Positions 62,619-64,000 of a stretch of DNA of 64,000 nucleotides are shown here, in pieces; the first letter of the stretch is position 1; the number at the start of each line of letters is the position of its first letter. Location: NCBI RefSeq assembly GCF_007989605.1, contig NZ_BJUL01000015.1:1-64000 (forward strand). The letters are read 5' to 3'. Under the pieces are notes generated by a model. It was not told the DNA's origin. It did no database searches and worked only from the letters and a program-made list of their open reading frames with translations. The translations under genes and the position numbers were made by a program. This DNA comes from Vreelandella venusta (GTDB lineage: Bacteria; Pseudomonadota; Gammaproteobacteria; Pseudomonadales; Halomonadaceae).

Positions 62619-63065
62619 CAAGGCGATAATTATGGTATGGCTCGCTACCACCGTCTCCCTCCTCCTGGCGAGCCATCTTCCACCCCACCATAGGTTGATA
62701 GCCTCAAGCGGCCTTTGTAGGCGCCCCATAACCCCTTTCTTTCCTGAGCGCTAAGTCTCAAACCTGAGTTGACCGAAAACCTCGGCTGCCGTCACGGTAA
62801 ACGATGATCAAATTTGAAGAGACAAAGTGTTTCAAGTCCATACGCAACTGTTGCAAGTTGGGGCACCGATAGCTGCCGGTTGATTGAAAATCTAAAAAAA
62901 CTCAGACAAGTAAATTGTTTCAACTATATGAATAAAAAGAAATTGTTGATATTCGGCGCGGTCAATGCAAGTTGAGTGGGACTGGCACACACCTTCGATG
63001 TTCGTCCGCGAAGAGAACCGCAGGTGAACATCACGACAATAATAATGCGTGGAGAACTCCCCGTG
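62619..63065. other. Gap between paaY and the amine dehydrogenase gene
   Basis: About 450 bp without a convincing gene. It must hold the paaY 3' end and the amine dehydrogenase promoter. An AT-rich patch at 62885-62945 is the likeliest promoter area, but no pair of hexamers stands out. No strong terminator stem was seen after paaY. Confidence 0.35.
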
Positions 63066-64000
63066 ATGAGACATGTAATTCCTACAGGGCTCTGTAGCCT
63101 AGCCCTGCTGCTGCCTACGGGCACTGTCTTGGCCTCTGCCGGCAGCGAGGCTATCGACAGGCACTGTTCAGCCTGTCATCAGACCCAAAGTGGCCCCGAG
63201 AGCTGGAGCCGTATTAGTGCGCAGCGTAAGACTCCCGAAGGCTGGGACATGACGATCGCGCGCATGCAGACCATGCACGGCCTGGAGCTGCCCCAGGAAG
63301 CCCGTCGAGATATCGTCAAGTTCCTCGCCGATACCCGTGGTCTGGCACCCGAAGAGAGCGCGTCCCAACGTGGGCTGATTGAGCGACGCCTCAACCGTAT
63401 CGAGTCCTTTGATCATGGCAGCTACCAGGAGATGTGTGCCCGCTGTCATACCGGCGGCCGTGCCCAACTACAGCGCCGTCCTCAGGAAGAGTGGGAGAGG
63501 CTAGTACACTTCCATGTGGGCCAGTTCCAGACCATCGAATACCAATCCATGGCACGTGATCGTGACTGGTTCGATCTCGCTCTGAACGAGATTGCCCCCT
63601 GGCTGGCCGAGACTCAAGGTCTCGAAAGTGAAGCCTGGGAGGCGTGGCAGCAGGCCGATCACACTGCTCCTGAGGGAGACTGGCAACTCTGGGGACACTG
63701 GCCCGGAGAAGGTGACTTTTATGCCGACGTGACTATTAACGCCGCCGAAGGCGAAGATGCCTACTCGCTTAGCTTGGACGGCGCTTTCACCAGTGGTCGT
63801 CCGCTCAGTGGCGAAGGCCAGGCCATCGTTTATACCGGTTACGAGTGGCGCGCCAACCTGAACATCAACGGTCGTGATCTCAAGCAGGTGCTGGATCTCT
63901 CCGGCACGCATCCCAGCGGGCGCATCTTCGATGACCATGACGATGCTTTTGGGATGATGGTGGAGATGATTCCTCACGAAGCGGCCGAGCCTGCAGTGCT
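63066..64000 (+). CDS. Quinohemoprotein amine dehydrogenase alpha subunit (partial, cut by window edge)
   Basis: The frame is open from the ATG at 63066 (a GTG lies one codon earlier) to the end of the window, 311 codons. A signal peptide ends near TVLASAG. Two c-type heme motifs follow: CSACH near residue 34 and CARCH near residue 128. The region after the diheme domain (WQLWGHWPGEGDFYADVTIN) looks like the beta-domains of the alpha subunit of QHNDH. This periplasmic enzyme oxidises primary amines such as phenethylamine, tyramine and benzylamine. Its place beside the paa genes fits feeding phenethylamine to phenylacetate. The remaining subunits and maturation genes should lie beyond the edge. 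Confidence 0.85.
   Translation, partial: MRHVIPTGLCSLALLLPTGTVLASAGSEAIDRHCSACHQTQSGPESWSRISAQRKTPEGWDMTIARMQTMHGLELPQEARRDIVKFLADTRGLAPEESASQRGLIERRLNRIESFDHGSYQEMCARCHTGGRAQLQRRPQEEWERLVHFHVGQFQTIEYQSMARDRDWFDLALNEIAPWLAETQGLESEAWEAWQQADHTAPEGDWQLWGHWPGEGDFYADVTINAAEGEDAYSLSLDGAFTSGRPLSGEGQAIVYTGYEWRANLNINGRDLKQVLDLSGTHPSGRIFDDHDDAFGMMVEMIPHEAAEPAV

Noticed and set aside
62858..62877. Sigma-54-like promoter before the amine dehydrogenase (TTGGGGCAC...CTGCC)
   Set aside because: The GG-to-GC spacing is 11 bp, not the required 10, and no sigma-54 activator is nearby.

Overview
The window reads as a moderately high-GC gammaproteobacterial chromosome, most likely a halophile of the Halomonas/Vreelandella group. 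This is inferred from the protein sequences, the abundance of TRAP transporters and sodium-coupled carriers, and the gene combination; no rRNA or marker gene is present to prove it. Gene density is high and almost everything serves uptake and breakdown of aromatic compounds, aromatic amino acids and organic acids. No tRNA, rRNA, CRISPR array, phage or insertion sequence was seen.

Layout. 0.1-6.9 kb: a branched-chain-type ABC importer (binding protein, two permeases, two ATPases) followed by a BenE-type benzoate carrier and a tandem universal stress protein. 6.9-7.8 kb: a BenM/CatM-like LysR regulator with an ATAC-N7-GTAT site at its start, then about 800 bp without a convincing gene. 8.6-15.3 kb: a DctB/DctD-like two-component system and a TAXI-type TRAP transporter with a candidate sigma-54 promoter and paired upstream activator sites. 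15.3-20.1 kb: a YihY-family membrane protein, then an IclR regulator, an FAD-dependent amine/amino-acid oxidase-like enzyme and an NhaC-family antiporter. 20.1-25.7 kb: a Rieske protein, 4-hydroxyphenylpyruvate dioxygenase, an Lrp-type regulator, a TyrR/PhhR regulator and a sodium-coupled NSS symporter preceded by two PhhR-type boxes. 25.8-31.2 kb: a DUF6455 protein with a perfect ANR/FNR box, a LuxR-type regulator, a flavin hydroxylase with its small partner, an orphan TRAP binding protein and a second Lrp. 31.4-34.9 kb: fused indolepyruvate ferredoxin oxidoreductase. 35.3-42.7 kb: a Bcr-type efflux pump and the homogentisate operon (MBL-fold protein, MhaAB-like hydroxylase, hmgA, fahA, maiA). 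43.1-47.0 kb: a MarR regulator and a DctPQM TRAP transporter. 47.5-62.6 kb: a complete phenylacetate pathway as two minus-strand blocks (paaFGHIJK and paaABCDE-paaZ) and a divergent paaN-paaY pair. 63.1 kb to the edge: the start of a quinohemoprotein amine dehydrogenase alpha subunit.

How it works together. Aromatic amino acids and acids enter through the symporter, ABC and TRAP systems. 4-Hydroxyphenylpyruvate goes to homogentisate through HPPD, and 3-hydroxyphenylacetate probably reaches the same intermediate through MhaAB. HmgA, MaiA and FahA then give fumarate and acetoacetate. Arylpyruvates can also be turned by IorAB into arylacetyl-CoA, which enters the paa pathway directly. Periplasmic amine dehydrogenase would feed phenethylamine-type amines into the same pathway through the aldehyde and acid. 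The aminotransferase, phenylalanine hydroxylase and the usual paa repressor (PaaX or PaaR) are not in the window.

The most interesting signals are regulatory and modular. A hydroxylase/small-partner/TRAP-binding-protein module is present twice, and near-identical ATACTTAAGTAT palindromes lie about 150-170 bp upstream of both binding-protein genes and of the homogentisate operon. An ANR/FNR-type box overlaps the predicted paaF promoter. Two PhhR boxes lie before the NSS symporter. A two-site enhancer plus sigma-54 promoter precedes the TAXI transporter. All sites were read by eye and none has been tested.
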